DNA of 64,000 bases from Bacteroides sp. (GCF_030151085.1 NZ_JASLER010000090.1:1-64000); one strand, 5' to 3'. Shown: positions 34,678-44,443, counted from the first letter of the stretch. The notes: a model not told the origin generated them from the sequence alone. Numbers and translations are program-made.

Positions 34678-35683
34678 ATTCAAGTTTCGCAAGTTCAACT
34701 TGCAAGTTTTAATTTGTAAATATCACAAATATGTTTCATCTCTTCCGATCTGTTGATAATAGCCTCATAGATGTCCTCATCAGTCAATCCGAAGAGTGTG
34801 GCTATTGCTATGATGACTTCTTGCAGAACACCCCAAATGCGATCAGTAATGGACAGTTCCAAGGAATCCTTGGAAACAGCTTCAAAGAGTTTTCCCATTG
34901 TCTCGTATGCTGTAAATCTCTTTGCAATAGAGAGAATGTTATACTGCAATACGATCAGGGAAGTGGCTGCAATCTGCGAAGCAAAGTTGTTGGCTTGACA
35001 TTTGCCCAGCCCAAGCAACCCTTTGTATTCCTTAAATACGACTTCCAAAGCCCATCTTTGGGAATAAATTCTGTAAGCTTCAAAAAAGCCAAGTACAGTA
35101 TCGGTTGTAATCAAGCCGTTCCATACACCGTTCTTGCTTCTTTTTACAAAGAACAGACGTACGGGAGTATCGGCAAAAGTCACATCAGCGGTTATGTAAT
35201 AACAACGAAGTTTTCTGCTGTACTTTTTCTGACCGCGCTTGACAAGCAATTTGATCAATGCAGGAGCAGTAAAACACTTTCGTTCAAAAACGTAAGTGGT
35301 CTTTCCTTTCTCACCTATCTTTATCATACCCAAATAATCACACTTAATGTGACGGGAATGAATGAAACGGATGATCTCTTTATTGGCAAACCAACTGTCA
35401 GCCAGAACATATCTGAACTTGATGCCCCTTTTGATGGCTCTTCTGATCATGTCAATCATGAGATCCGTCTTTTTCATGGAATACATTGCTTTATGCGCAT
35501 CATTATTTTTAAAGAATGTGCTAATTTCTGAAAGAAAGTCTGTAACTTTGTGCAACGGCATAGGGCTGAGTATTGTATTGTTTGAGCACTTTAAAGATAC
35601 TCATTTTCTGCAACATACAGAAATCCCTATGCCTTTTTTATGCCCGCATGTGAACTCTTCTTTTTAACTTGCGAAACTTGAAT
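34678..35683 (-). mobile_element. Internally deleted insertion sequence (IS4-type), 1006 bp
   Basis: Perfect 18-bp terminal inverted repeats bound the element: ATTCAAGTTTCGCAAGTT (34678-34695) and its complement (35666-35683). A 6-bp target duplication AATCTG flanks it on both sides. The only transposase frame lacks the N-terminal half. Intact ends with a matching duplication and a defective transposase suggest a copy mobilised in trans, or one that decayed after inserting. Confidence 0.85.
34695..35561 (-). pseudogene. Transposase remnant, IS4 family (N-terminus missing)
   Basis: 288 residues remain. The second catalytic Asp is in VLADSWF (about residue 54) and the third-site signature YSQRWALEVVFKEYK fits Y-x2-R-x3-E-x6-K of the IS4 family. 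The segment with the first catalytic Asp is absent; upstream in another frame MSIFKVLKQYNTQP looks like the original N-terminus, so an internal deletion with frame loss is likely. Its stop codon lies in the left terminal repeat. It cannot be active as it stands. Confidence 0.8.
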
Positions 35684-35689
35684 AATCTG
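35684..35689. repeat. Target-site duplication, right copy
   Basis: AATCTG directly after the right inverted repeat, identical to 34672-34677. Confidence 0.8.
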
Positions 35690-35697
35690 ATTTACGG

Positions 35698-35705
35698 CAA
35701 AGATA
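35698..35705 (-). promoter_or_regulatory. -7-like element just outside the insertion sequence
   Basis: TATCTTTG on the minus strand, 14 bases outside the right end of the element and pointing into it. Its -33 partner is unclear. Confidence 0.35.
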
Positions 35706-35768
35706 ACACAAATAGAACGCAGAACTTTCATGCTTGCACGAAAAAAGTTATCCAGTATTCTTCATTCT

Positions 35769-37622
35769 TTATAAGCTTTGTATAAATGCAGTCAGGTTTA
35801 CATCACGATCTATCTCTAGTTTCTTCCGTAGTCGTAAACGTGCCTTCTTAAGAGCTTCCTCCGATTGGAAAGTAATTTGGGATATATGATTATTGCTCAT
35901 ATTCAATTTAAGGAACACACACAGTTTTCTCTCATTAGGTGTGAGCGTTGGATATCTTGTGTTAAGTTTCTCATAAAATGAGGTGTTAATCTTCTCGAAC
36001 ATGATTTCAAACTCTTCCCAATTCGAATTATAGGATTTAAATTTATAATCGGCTATCAATGATTTGATTTCCTTCTGACTCTCTTCTACTGTATTCTTTT
36101 CTACATTCTCCAGTATCTTAATGGAATTAGCATCGCGCTCAGAATTCTGGACCAGCTTGAGCGTAGCAGCAGCCATTGCCTTCTGATTCATTTCAAGTTC
36201 ATGATTGATATTCTCAATTTTGAGTTGAAGTACTTTCTTCTTCAACTTATTGAACCAATAAATAGCAAATGCCAGAAAAAGTATAAGGCTTGAAACGATG
36301 ATAAGAAAAAGTATAATTTGCTTTTGATTCCTGATTGCCATACTCTGGCTTGCCTTCTCCATTTCATAAGTTTGTCGCTCTTTGTCATATTTGTACGAAC
36401 TTTCCAGAAAAGCTATTTTCCGAGTGTTTTTTTCATTGAAGATACTGTCATTTAACGCTTTAAGCAGTACCTGATTTTGATAAGCCTTGTTGAATGCTCC
36501 TGTTTCGGCATAGAGAGTGGATAGTTGTTCGTAACATTTGATTTCAAGATCCGGGAGCTTCGTCTTTTCAGCCAATGCAAGTGATTTAAGTGTATAACTT
36601 ATCGCCTTATCATAGTCTTTCTGTTTTAAATAGATAACTCCCATAGCATGCCATAACTCGCTACAAGTGCGCTTTAGACCTTTCTTAGTAGCCAAGGTTA
36701 AAGCATCGTCGAAAACAGTCATGGCTTTATCATAGTCACCTTTATTAATATAGATCCTTCCTATTTTCGTGAGAATAATAGCACGGTCGGAAACATCACT
36801 ATCATTGGTCAAGGCTAAAGCCTTCTGATGGTGCTGAAGTGCATAAGAGGGGTTTCTACCTATATATAATCCCCCAAGTCGTATATGACTAAGAATTATC
36901 CATTTCCGGTTATTTTCTTTCTTGGCCAGTAGATATGCTTTCAGACTTGTTTGGACAGCTGCATCCAAGTCTTTCTGATCGGCTTGAACAGCAGCAACAT
37001 TTAGAAGACTATAAAATATGCCTGTTTGATTTTTTATTTGTTCATTGATTTTCAGAGCAGATAGATAATATTCGGCTGCAGCAGGAAAATTATTCTGACG
37101 GCCATGAATGAACCCTAACTGCCTGTATGCGGCCCCAAGCATTGCATTATCTCCGTTTTTCTTTGCAAGATCAACAACTTCATGAAGCCGTCGCATATCT
37201 TCGGAGTCACCACCATCATTACTCAGTTCTCGGGTGACATTATATAGCAACTTCATTATTAGTTCATCATTTTTTGTATTTCTGGCTATTTCAATAGCAT
37301 TTCCAAAATACTCAAGTGCTCTTTTTCTGTCACTTTTTCGAATGGCAAGTCCTATTATCCAAAGACTTTCGGCTTCTCCTTTCTGATAATGAAGTTTTTT
37401 AGATAGTCCTTCGGATTGTTCAGCATAACTTCTCGATTTCTTTGCATTATGATTGGAAAGTACACAGGCAATTTTATTAAGTAGATTTATTTTAGTTGTA
37501 TCTTCAGTAGTATGTTTTTTTAAGATACTTTCAAGGCTATCAACTTCATGTTGCTGAGTATTTGCTCCTGCCAAGACAGGAAGCAACAAAATAAATAGCA
37601 GTAGTATTTTCTTTACTTTCAT
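35769..37622 (-). CDS. TPR sensor protein with membrane helix and C-terminal HTH
   Basis: 617 residues from the Met at 37622, chosen because MKVKKILLLFILLLPVLAGA is a complete signal peptide; two earlier in-frame Met codons exist (37637, 37631). About ten TPR-like helix pairs fill residues 30-410, then a membrane helix at about 428-448 (IILFLIIVSSLILFLAFAIYWF), a coiled coil, and a C-terminal LuxR-type region (LTPNERKLCVFLKLNMSNNHISQI...). This is the common Bacteroidota layout with periplasmic TPRs and a cytoplasmic DNA-binding end. Target genes unknown. Confidence 0.82.
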   Translation of the reverse strand: MKVKKILLLFILLLPVLAGANTQQHEVDSLESILKKHTTEDTTKINLLNKIACVLSNHNAKKSRSYAEQSEGLSKKLHYQKGEAESLWIIGLAIRKSDRKRALEYFGNAIEIARNTKNDELIMKLLYNVTRELSNDGGDSEDMRRLHEVVDLAKKNGDNAMLGAAYRQLGFIHGRQNNFPAAAEYYLSALKINEQIKNQTGIFYSLLNVAAVQADQKDLDAAVQTSLKAYLLAKKENNRKWIILSHIRLGGLYIGRNPSYALQHHQKALALTNDSDVSDRAIILTKIGRIYINKGDYDKAMTVFDDALTLATKKGLKRTCSELWHAMGVIYLKQKDYDKAISYTLKSLALAEKTKLPDLEIKCYEQLSTLYAETGAFNKAYQNQVLLKALNDSIFNEKNTRKIAFLESSYKYDKERQTYEMEKASQSMAIRNQKQIILFLIIVSSLILFLAFAIYWFNKLKKKVLQLKIENINHELEMNQKAMAAATLKLVQNSERDANSIKILENVEKNTVEESQKEIKSLIADYKFKSYNSNWEEFEIMFEKINTSFYEKLNTRYPTLTPNERKLCVFLKLNMSNNHISQITFQSEEALKKARLRLRKKLEIDRDVNLTAFIQSL

Positions 37623-37816
37623 CAGGTTCATACACATATTTATATATTAAAAATAAGTGTTTTTAATAAAACGGAGACAAACATACATAAATATCTTCAG
37701 AATCTATATATCACGAGCTCTTGTAAATCAACGTCTTACTTCATGTCCCCCCAAATATATCCAAATGTCCACTTTTTGTCCCCTCCTATATTTAGTCTTG
37801 ATAAACAATGATATGC

Positions 37817-37824
37817 TATTTTTG
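37817..37824 (+). promoter_or_regulatory. -7 element of the HU-like gene
   Basis: TATTTTTG matches TAnnTTTG; TTG at 37798-37800 is a possible -33 at slightly short spacing. The start codon is 88 bases downstream. Confidence 0.5.
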
Positions 37825-37912
37825 CACAGCGTTTTTTAAAGAAAGAAGATTCCTCTGAGAAGGAAAATTTGATATAAACAGATTTTACTAATACTAAATT
37901 AAAAACAAACAA

Positions 37913-38413
37913 ATGGGCGCATCCTATTATTTTTGGAAAATATGGCTGTGGATAAACCAGTCCGAAAAAGAGAGTACGACAAAACAATCCGCAGAGCTAT
38001 CTACTCAAGAGATCGTAAAAAGCCATAAGGACATAGCCGAACGACTTATAAAAGAAGGGGTAGAAATAAGTTATGGCAAACTAACTTATATCATAGACCA
38101 GTACGATCGAACCGTACGTGACTTGATATGTGAAGGCTATACAGTAAAGACCAATAATGTACTCTTCACTCCTGAGCTCTCTGAAGATTGGTCTATAGAC
38201 TCTCTGGAGTTCGATTCTACCAAATATAAATGTTCCGCACAATGTACTCTATCGCCTGAAATGCAACGTGCTATGGGCTTTATAGAAGTAAAAGTGTTAG
38301 GGTTTAAAAACACTCCCCTCCAAACATCTCAGGCTGCAGATAATATTATTGAAGAAGTTGATGACATGGTTAACTCCAATAGTACGAATAAAAAAGGAGG
38401 TAGTGACAAGTAA
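37913..38413 (+). CDS. HU-like DNA-binding domain protein (Bacteroidota type)
   Basis: 166 residues. Residues 25-95 (ELSTQEIVKSHKDIAERL...VRDLICEGYTVKTNNVLFTPELSEDW) fit the HU-like domain found in many Bacteroidales proteins annotated as DNA-binding. The N-terminal 20 residues (MGASYYFWKIWLWIN) are unusual. A Ser/Asn/Lys-rich tail ends the protein. It lies between the TPR regulator and the nqr operon, followed by a strong bidirectional terminator. Exact role unknown. Confidence 0.6.
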   Translation: MGASYYFWKIWLWINQSEKESTTKQSAELSTQEIVKSHKDIAERLIKEGVEISYGKLTYIIDQYDRTVRDLICEGYTVKTNNVLFTPELSEDWSIDSLEFDSTKYKCSAQCTLSPEMQRAMGFIEVKVLGFKNTPLQTSQAADNIIEEVDDMVNSNSTNKKGGSDK

Positions 38414-38452
38414 ACTGTTTCTAAAAAAAGAGTCTACTTTATAAAAAGAGCA

Positions 38453-38484
38453 AAGCGGCAGTTGATTCTCATCAACTGCCGCTT
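38453..38484. terminator. Strong bidirectional terminator
   Basis: GCGGCAGTTGAT (38455-38466) and ATCAACTGCCGC (38471-38482) form a perfect 12-bp stem with a TCTC loop, extended by AA/TT on both sides. It separates the convergent HU-like gene and nqrF and can serve both. Confidence 0.9.
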
Positions 38485-38518
38485 CTATTTCTAAAAATTA
38501 AGCGAAAACAATCGTCGC

Positions 38519-39790
38519 TTAACCGAAGTTGTCAAACATCAGGTTCTGTGCTGGAACACCGAGATCATCGAGCATTTTCTCAACTGCTTTCGACATGGGG
38601 CCAGGACCACACATATAATATTCAATATCTTCGGGAGCTTCGTGATTCTTCAAGTAAGTCTCGTAGATTACCTGATGAACGAAACCTGCCGTATATTTCA
38701 CACCTGCTGCATCGGCTGCCGGATCCGGACGGTCTAATGCAAGATGGAATGTAAAGTTCGGGAAGTCTTTTTCAATCTGCAAGAAATCTTCCAGATAGAA
38801 TACTTCATTCAGCGCACGTGCACCATAGAAGTAAGACATCTTACGGTCGGTGGTATGCAACGTCTTAGTCAAGTGCATGATTTGTGCACGCAGCGGAGCC
38901 ATACCGGCACCACCACCTACCCACATCATCTCTCTCTGAGAATCGAAGATAGGATGGAAGTCTCCGTAAGGACCACTCATCATTACCTTATCACCCGGTT
39001 TCAGTGTGAAGATGTAAGAAGAAGCAATACCCGGATTTACGTCAACAAAACCAGGACCTTGATCTTTCGGTTTGAAAGGAGGCGTAGCAATACGTACTGT
39101 TAACATGATACGGTCTCCCTCAGCAGGATAGTTAGCCATAGAATATGCACGGATGGTTTCTTCGTCATTTGTACACTTCAAGCCGAATAAACCGAAGTTT
39201 TTCCATGCAGGCAGATATTCGTCGCCAATCAAGCTCTTATCAATATCCTTATCATAATCCATTTTGAATTTAGGAATCTTGATTTGTGCGTAAGAACCGG
39301 GAATGAAGTCCATGTGTTCGCCTTTAGGCAACGCAACGATGAACTCCTTGATAAACGTAGCTACGTTCTTGTTGGAGATAACCTCGCACTCCCACTCTTT
39401 TACACCCAAGATTGATTCGTCAATCTTAATATCCATGTCGCCTTTCACCTTCACCTGACAACCCAAACGCCAGTGATCCTGGACTTGCTTACGGCTGAAG
39501 TGAGGAGTTTCGGAAGGTAGGATTTCGCCACCACCATCCAAAATCTGGCATTTGCACTGTCCGCAAGAACCTTTACCACCACAAGCGGAAGAAAGGAATA
39601 CACCATTTACAGACAGCGTATTGAGCAGCGTAGAACCGGATTCTACATCCAGTACAGTATCGCCGTTCATAGTCACTTTTACATTACCCGACGGAACCAA
39701 GAATTTCTTGGCAACCAACAGGATAACAACAAGCAAAACGATAACCACAAGGAATACCGCAACGCTCGCTAATATCAAATTCATATCCAT
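38519..39790 (-). CDS. nqrF: Na+-translocating NADH:quinone reductase subunit F
   Basis: 423 residues. One N-terminal membrane helix (about 5-28), a [2Fe-2S] ferredoxin domain with Cys70, Cys76, Cys79 and Cys111, then a flavodoxin-reductase FAD/NADH domain (RAYSMANYPAEGD FAD motif; MWVGGGAGMAPLRAQ; YMCGPGPMSKAV near the end). It accepts electrons from NADH at the start of the pump. Last gene of the six-gene operon. Confidence 0.97.
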   Translation of the reverse strand: MDMNLILASVAVFLVVIVLLVVILLVAKKFLVPSGNVKVTMNGDTVLDVESGSTLLNTLSVNGVFLSSACGGKGSCGQCKCQILDGGGEILPSETPHFSRKQVQDHWRLGCQVKVKGDMDIKIDESILGVKEWECEVISNKNVATFIKEFIVALPKGEHMDFIPGSYAQIKIPKFKMDYDKDIDKSLIGDEYLPAWKNFGLFGLKCTNDEETIRAYSMANYPAEGDRIMLTVRIATPPFKPKDQGPGFVDVNPGIASSYIFTLKPGDKVMMSGPYGDFHPIFDSQREMMWVGGGAGMAPLRAQIMHLTKTLHTTDRKMSYFYGARALNEVFYLEDFLQIEKDFPNFTFHLALDRPDPAADAAGVKYTAGFVHQVIYETYLKNHEAPEDIEYYMCGPGPMSKAVEKMLDDLGVPAQNLMFDNFG

Positions 39791-39809
39791 TGTCTTATTC
39801 CTTTCTTTA

Positions 39810-40436
39810 TTAGATGTTCAAACCAGAGAAACACATGAACGCAATAGCCATCAGACCTACAGTAATGAATGTGATTCCCAAACCTTTCAGTGCATCGGGT
39901 ACGTCAGAATAAGCCATCTTCTCACGGATAGCAGCCAGACCGACAATAGCCAGTAACCAACCGATACCTGAACCTAATGCGTAAGAAATTGAATCCCATA
40001 CGTCACCGATGTATTTCGGATCGCTTTCGCCTACATTGATACGTTGTTGCATAAACAGAGATGCACCCATGATGGCACAGTTTACAGCAATCAACGGCAA
40101 GAAGATACCCAATGAAGCATAAAGTGAAGGGCTGAAACGTTCAACAGCCATTTCCACCAACTGCACGATACCGGCAATAACGGCAATGAAAAGAATAAAA
40201 CTCAAGAAGCTGAGGTCAACGCCTTCAATAATTGCGTTAGCAGCAAGCACCTTGGTCTGCAACAAGTAGTTGACCGGAAGAGTAACCACCAATACGAAGG
40301 TTACAGCAATACCCAGTCCTACAGCAGTCTTCACATTCTTCGATACGGCAAGGTAAGAACACATGCCGAGGAAGAAAGCGAATATCATGTTGTCCACAAA
40401 GATGGAGCGGACGAATAAACTTAATAAATGTTCCAT
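39810..40436 (-). CDS. nqrE: Na+-translocating NADH:quinone reductase subunit E
   Basis: 208 residues from the ATG at 40436 (MEHLLSLFVRSIFVDNM), the conserved family start; a 37-residue upstream extension is not conserved-looking. Six membrane helices. Cys in FFLGMCSYLA and in AVNCAIMGASLF are the residues that, with NqrD, bind an iron centre in the membrane. It passes electrons through the membrane part of the pump. Confidence 0.96.
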   Translation of the reverse strand: MEHLLSLFVRSIFVDNMIFAFFLGMCSYLAVSKNVKTAVGLGIAVTFVLVVTLPVNYLLQTKVLAANAIIEGVDLSFLSFILFIAVIAGIVQLVEMAVERFSPSLYASLGIFLPLIAVNCAIMGASLFMQQRINVGESDPKYIGDVWDSISYALGSGIGWLLAIVGLAAIREKMAYSDVPDALKGLGITFITVGLMAIAFMCFSGLNI

Positions 40437-40492
40437 ACTATTTAAGTAGTTAAAGTAGCAAGTAGTTAAATTACTGAATTCTTGACTACTGA

Positions 40493-41131
40493 TTAGTTCT
40501 TTTCTTGCAACTCTTTGTGATGAGCACGCTGATACCAAATGTAGCAAGCGCAGATAATCAACGCCATAGGAGGCATCAACATCAAGCCGTTGTTCACATA
40601 ACCTATCTTCTGCAATGGTTCATAGTTCAAGATATTGAAACCAAGCAATGTACCTGAACCGAAAAGCTCGCGGAAGAAAGCTACAATAATCAAAATCTTG
40701 GCATAACCCAAACCGTTACCGATACCATCGAGACAAGACTCCCAAGGACCATTCTGCATAGCAAACGCTTCGAGACGTCCCATCAGGATACAGTTGGTAA
40801 TAATCAGACCTACGTAAACAGAAAGCTGTACACTCACGTCGTAAGCAAATGCTTTCAAAATCTCACTTACAATAGTTACCAACGCAGCAACCACTACCAA
40901 CTGAACGATGATACGGATGCGGTTAGGAATTGTCTTGCGCAGTAATGAAATCACTACATTAGAGAATGCTGTAATCACAGTTACCGAAAGACCCATCACG
41001 ATAGCAGGCTCCAGTTTAGCAGTAACAGCCAAGGCAGAACAAATACCCAGTACCTGTACGGTAACGGGGTTATTCAATCCAAGCGGAGTTGAGAATACTT
41101 CTTTATTCTTCTTTGAAAACAATGATCCCAT
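40493..41131 (-). CDS. nqrD: Na+-translocating NADH:quinone reductase subunit D
   Basis: 212 residues from the ATG at 41131 (MGSLFSKKNKEVFSTPLGLNNP). Six membrane helices, paralogous to NqrE, with Cys in VLGICSALA and in IITNCILMGRLEAFA as the partner iron ligands. The ATG is 4 bases after the nqrC stop. Seven extra residues upstream in frame are unlikely. Confidence 0.95.
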   Translation of the reverse strand: MGSLFSKKNKEVFSTPLGLNNPVTVQVLGICSALAVTAKLEPAIVMGLSVTVITAFSNVVISLLRKTIPNRIRIIVQLVVVAALVTIVSEILKAFAYDVSVQLSVYVGLIITNCILMGRLEAFAMQNGPWESCLDGIGNGLGYAKILIIVAFFRELFGSGTLLGFNILNYEPLQKIGYVNNGLMLMPPMALIICACYIWYQRAHHKELQEKN

Positions 41132-41135
41132 ATTC

Positions 41136-41825
41136 TTATTTCTCCTCATCATTATTAGTTAAAAAATTCTTGTAGTTACTTAGACAAACCTTCAACATAG
41201 CATCAACACCTACAGAAGTGATGGTACCACCCGAGATTCCGTCCACCTGATATTCAGGTTTATCTACTTTTCCATTCTTTACAACGCCGAGAGCAACTTC
41301 GCCATTCTCCAATGTTTTCTTACCTAAGAATTCATTTTGGAATTGTGCACCTGCAATTTCAGCACCCAGACCCGGAGTTTCACTTGCATGCGAGAAGTAT
41401 ACACCATATACTGTATCTTTATCAGCATTCAGAGCAATATATCCCCAGATTGCACCCCAAAGACCGGCACCATAAACAGGGAATACATATTTAGTTTCAC
41501 CATTTACCTCTGCTACAAATACATGCAGGCGTTGGTATTCTTTGGCTTCTTTTTCATAACCAGTGGCAAAAGCTCCTGTGTTTTCAGCCAATGTACCGTC
41601 AACGTTCATCAGCATATCGCCCTTTACATATTTATTATATTCTGCTTCGGCATCCTTCACGTCCTTGATGTTCAAGGCAGCAAGAATTTGCTTCTTCGTG
41701 TCGAGTTCTACATTCTTGTTCTGAATGGAACGCAAAGAAGAGCTTACGAATGCCAGCAAGAATGCAACGATAACAACCATTACCGAAGCATAAATGATAG
41801 TATAACTATTACTATTGGTATTCAT
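41136..41825 (-). CDS. nqrC: Na+-translocating NADH:quinone reductase subunit C
   Basis: 229 residues with one N-terminal membrane helix (about 8-29) and a periplasmic FMN-binding domain. The covalent FMN attachment motif reads SGGTITS, with Thr201 as the attachment residue (family motif SGATxTS). ETPGLGAEI (149-157) is the usual preceding motif. It lies between nqrB and nqrD with 4- and 14-base gaps. Confidence 0.96.
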   Translation of the reverse strand: MNTNSNSYTIIYASVMVVIVAFLLAFVSSSLRSIQNKNVELDTKKQILAALNIKDVKDAEAEYNKYVKGDMLMNVDGTLAENTGAFATGYEKEAKEYQRLHVFVAEVNGETKYVFPVYGAGLWGAIWGYIALNADKDTVYGVYFSHASETPGLGAEIAGAQFQNEFLGKKTLENGEVALGVVKNGKVDKPEYQVDGISGGTITSVGVDAMLKVCLSNYKNFLTNNDEEK

Positions 41826-41839
41826 TTCTTTCCGGTATT

Positions 41840-43024
41840 TTAATTGTTAGACTTGATTGCACGTTTTTCGCGACGACCGATGTTGCTCTGTACTACACAG
41901 TAGTCAATTAGCGGAGCGAAGATGTTCATCAGCAAGATGGCAAGCATCATACCTTCGGGATAACCGGGGTTCAGTACACGGATAATGATAGCCATTGCAC
42001 CGATCAGGAATCCGAAGATGTATTTACCTGTCTCTGTACGAGCTGAAGTTACAGGGTCGGTAGCCATAAATACAGCACCGAAGCAGAAACCACCCAGCAC
42101 GAGATGTTCGTACCAAGGCATGTGAGCCATAGCAGTATTAGGACCGATAGTGTTGAATATAAATGCCATGAATGCACCGCCTACGAATACGGAGAACATG
42201 GTCTTCCAGCTTGCAATACCTGTCCATAACAACAGAATAGCACCCAAGGCAATAGCAATCACACTAGTTTCACCGATTGAGCCCGGAATCAAGCCAGTCA
42301 CCATATCCCAGGAAAATGGTAGATACCCATTAGGATCGGTAGCCGTAGACGCCACTCCAAGTGCAGTAGCCCCGGAAAAACCATCCACGAATGTTTCACC
42401 ACCCAAACCGAAAATAGTATCACCCGGAATCCATACGGCATCACCGGACATCTTTGTAGGATAAGCGAAGAACAAGAATGCACGGGTAATCAAAGCAACG
42501 TTGAACACGTTCATACCAGTACCACCGAATACTTCTTTCGCAAAGATTACAGCAAATGCAGTAGCAACCGCCAGAATCCACAACGGACAATCAACGGGAA
42601 CGATCATCGGAATCAAGATACCCGAAACCAAGAAACCTTCTTGAATTTCTTCTTTCTTCCATTGAGCAATTACGAACTCAATGCCGAGACCCACTACGTA
42701 TGATACTATAATTTTAGGCAATACTGCCAGAAAACCGTACGCAAACATTTCTACAAAGCCGCCGGCAGCACCGGTAGCGTGGAAATGCTGGTAACCTACG
42801 TTATACATACCGAACAACAATGCCGGTATCAACGCAATAACCACGATTGACATGATGCGTTTGCTGTCAATGGAGTCGTGAATATGCGCTCCCGATTTCG
42901 AAGTCTTGTTGGGGACGAACAGGAATGTCTCAAATCCGTCGAACACAGACTGAAATGCGTGGAATTTGCCGCCCTCTTCAAAGTTCGGCTTTATCTTATC
43001 GATATAATTTCTTAACGCTTTCAT
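41840..43024 (-). CDS. nqrB: Na+-translocating NADH:quinone reductase subunit B
   Basis: 394 residues with about ten membrane helices. FMN is bound covalently at Thr220 in FSGATALG, corresponding to Thr236 of Vibrio NqrB. The N-terminal cytoplasmic part (KIKPNFEEGGKFHAFQSVFDGFETFLF) is typical. It is the main membrane subunit of the sodium pump. Confidence 0.97.
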   Translation of the reverse strand: MKALRNYIDKIKPNFEEGGKFHAFQSVFDGFETFLFVPNKTSKSGAHIHDSIDSKRIMSIVVIALIPALLFGMYNVGYQHFHATGAAGGFVEMFAYGFLAVLPKIIVSYVVGLGIEFVIAQWKKEEIQEGFLVSGILIPMIVPVDCPLWILAVATAFAVIFAKEVFGGTGMNVFNVALITRAFLFFAYPTKMSGDAVWIPGDTIFGLGGETFVDGFSGATALGVASTATDPNGYLPFSWDMVTGLIPGSIGETSVIAIALGAILLLWTGIASWKTMFSVFVGGAFMAFIFNTIGPNTAMAHMPWYEHLVLGGFCFGAVFMATDPVTSARTETGKYIFGFLIGAMAIIIRVLNPGYPEGMMLAILLMNIFAPLIDYCVVQSNIGRREKRAIKSNN

Positions 43025-43056
43025 TATTAATTTTAATTCTAATATTTTTAATTGAA

Positions 43057-44406
43057 TTACGCCATTTCAGCACGAAGCATATCAAGTCCGGCACGTACGA
43101 TGCGTTGTACTTCTACTTTAGAAGAGCACACAAACTCGCAAAGTGCAAAGTCTTCGGGAGCTACTTCGTAGATACCCAGAGCTTCCATACGGTCGATATC
43201 GCCTGCAATGATTGCTTTCACCAGATATTCGGGGAAGATGTCCATCGGGAATACACGATCGTATTCGTTAGACATAATCATGTGACGCTCGCCACCTTTG
43301 ATACGGGCATCGATCACATATTCTTTCTTACCCATCAACCAGCTGAAATAAGAGCGATTGACACTGAACTGATTGAAACGTGGCATAATCCAACCCAGCA
43401 TTTCATGAATTTCATCTCCTTCGGGAATCACCGTCAGTTGACTATCGAAAGCGCCAAGGAAACCATTCGCAGCAATCTTTTTACCGGTCAGCACGTTACC
43501 ACTGATGTAACGGAGATCTTTGTCGGTAGTTACATTACCTTTGAACACGTTTGTTACCAATGCACCAACCTGAAGTTTGCAGTAAGCAGGTTTCAACACC
43601 TCAGAACCGGTTACAGCCACTGTACGAGTCATGTTTACACGACCGGTATTCATCAGTCTTCCGATGAAAATAACGGCTTCCGGACTGATAGTCCATACCG
43701 TTTCACCCTTTACAATAGGAGAAATGTGATTGATTTGTACACCTACGTTACCTGCCGGATTAGGTCCGTCGAAAGCAGTGATAGTAACGTTCTTTGCCTG
43801 CGTCAGAGCGGCTGCTTTTTGTTTTACACTAATACCTAAGTACGTCTTTGCCATTTTGGACAAAGCGTCGAGTCCTGTTTGGAAGTTTGCTTCTTCACCT
43901 TTCAGAGCGAATTCGAAATCGGGAGCCAGCGGGTTGCTGTCGAAAGCAGAGATAAAAATTGCTTTCGGGGTTACCGTCGGATCAGCAACTACGTCGTACG
44001 GACGTTGGCGGATAAAAGCGAACATACCGGTTTGCAGCAGTGCTTCTTTCACCTGTTGAGCGCTCATCTTAGACGGGTCCATCTTGCCGAATTCTTCATA
44101 GTCTTGCTCAGCGGCAGCTTCTACGACGATGTTCAGCACCTTGCGACGGGCACCACGTTCTACGCTTGTCACTACGCCGCTTACGGGCGAAACAAATTTC
44201 AATTCAGGATGATTCTTGTCGATAAACAAGGGTCCCCCAGCCATCACATACTCCTGCTCTTTCACCACCACTTTCGGAGTGACACCTGTAAAATCATCGG
44301 GAATCAATGCATAAAATCCCGGTTCTTCTACAGACATAAACTCTTGGGCAGCAGCGCCTTTCAGGTTAATGTCAAGGCCTTTGCGTAACTTAATTACATT
44401 TGCCAT
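43057..44406 (-). CDS. nqrA: Na+-translocating NADH:quinone reductase subunit A
   Basis: 449 residues, soluble, beginning IKLRKGLDINLKGAA as in other NqrA proteins. The subunit lies on the cytoplasmic side and contributes to the quinone site. First gene of the operon, with a TAnnTTTG element about 40 bases upstream. Confidence 0.96.
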   Translation of the reverse strand: MANVIKLRKGLDINLKGAAAQEFMSVEEPGFYALIPDDFTGVTPKVVVKEQEYVMAGGPLFIDKNHPELKFVSPVSGVVTSVERGARRKVLNIVVEAAAEQDYEEFGKMDPSKMSAQQVKEALLQTGMFAFIRQRPYDVVADPTVTPKAIFISAFDSNPLAPDFEFALKGEEANFQTGLDALSKMAKTYLGISVKQKAAALTQAKNVTITAFDGPNPAGNVGVQINHISPIVKGETVWTISPEAVIFIGRLMNTGRVNMTRTVAVTGSEVLKPAYCKLQVGALVTNVFKGNVTTDKDLRYISGNVLTGKKIAANGFLGAFDSQLTVIPEGDEIHEMLGWIMPRFNQFSVNRSYFSWLMGKKEYVIDARIKGGERHMIMSNEYDRVFPMDIFPEYLVKAIIAGDIDRMEALGIYEVAPEDFALCEFVCSSKVEVQRIVRAGLDMLRAEMA

Positions 44407-44443
44407 GCGTTTATATAAAATAATGGTTTCATTAATTTGCCCG

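Noticed and set aside
37913..38000. Frameshift in the N-terminus of the HU-like gene (alternative frame reading KNMAVDKPVRKREY)
   Set aside because: The alternative frame closes soon after and the main frame carries the full HU-like domain without correction.
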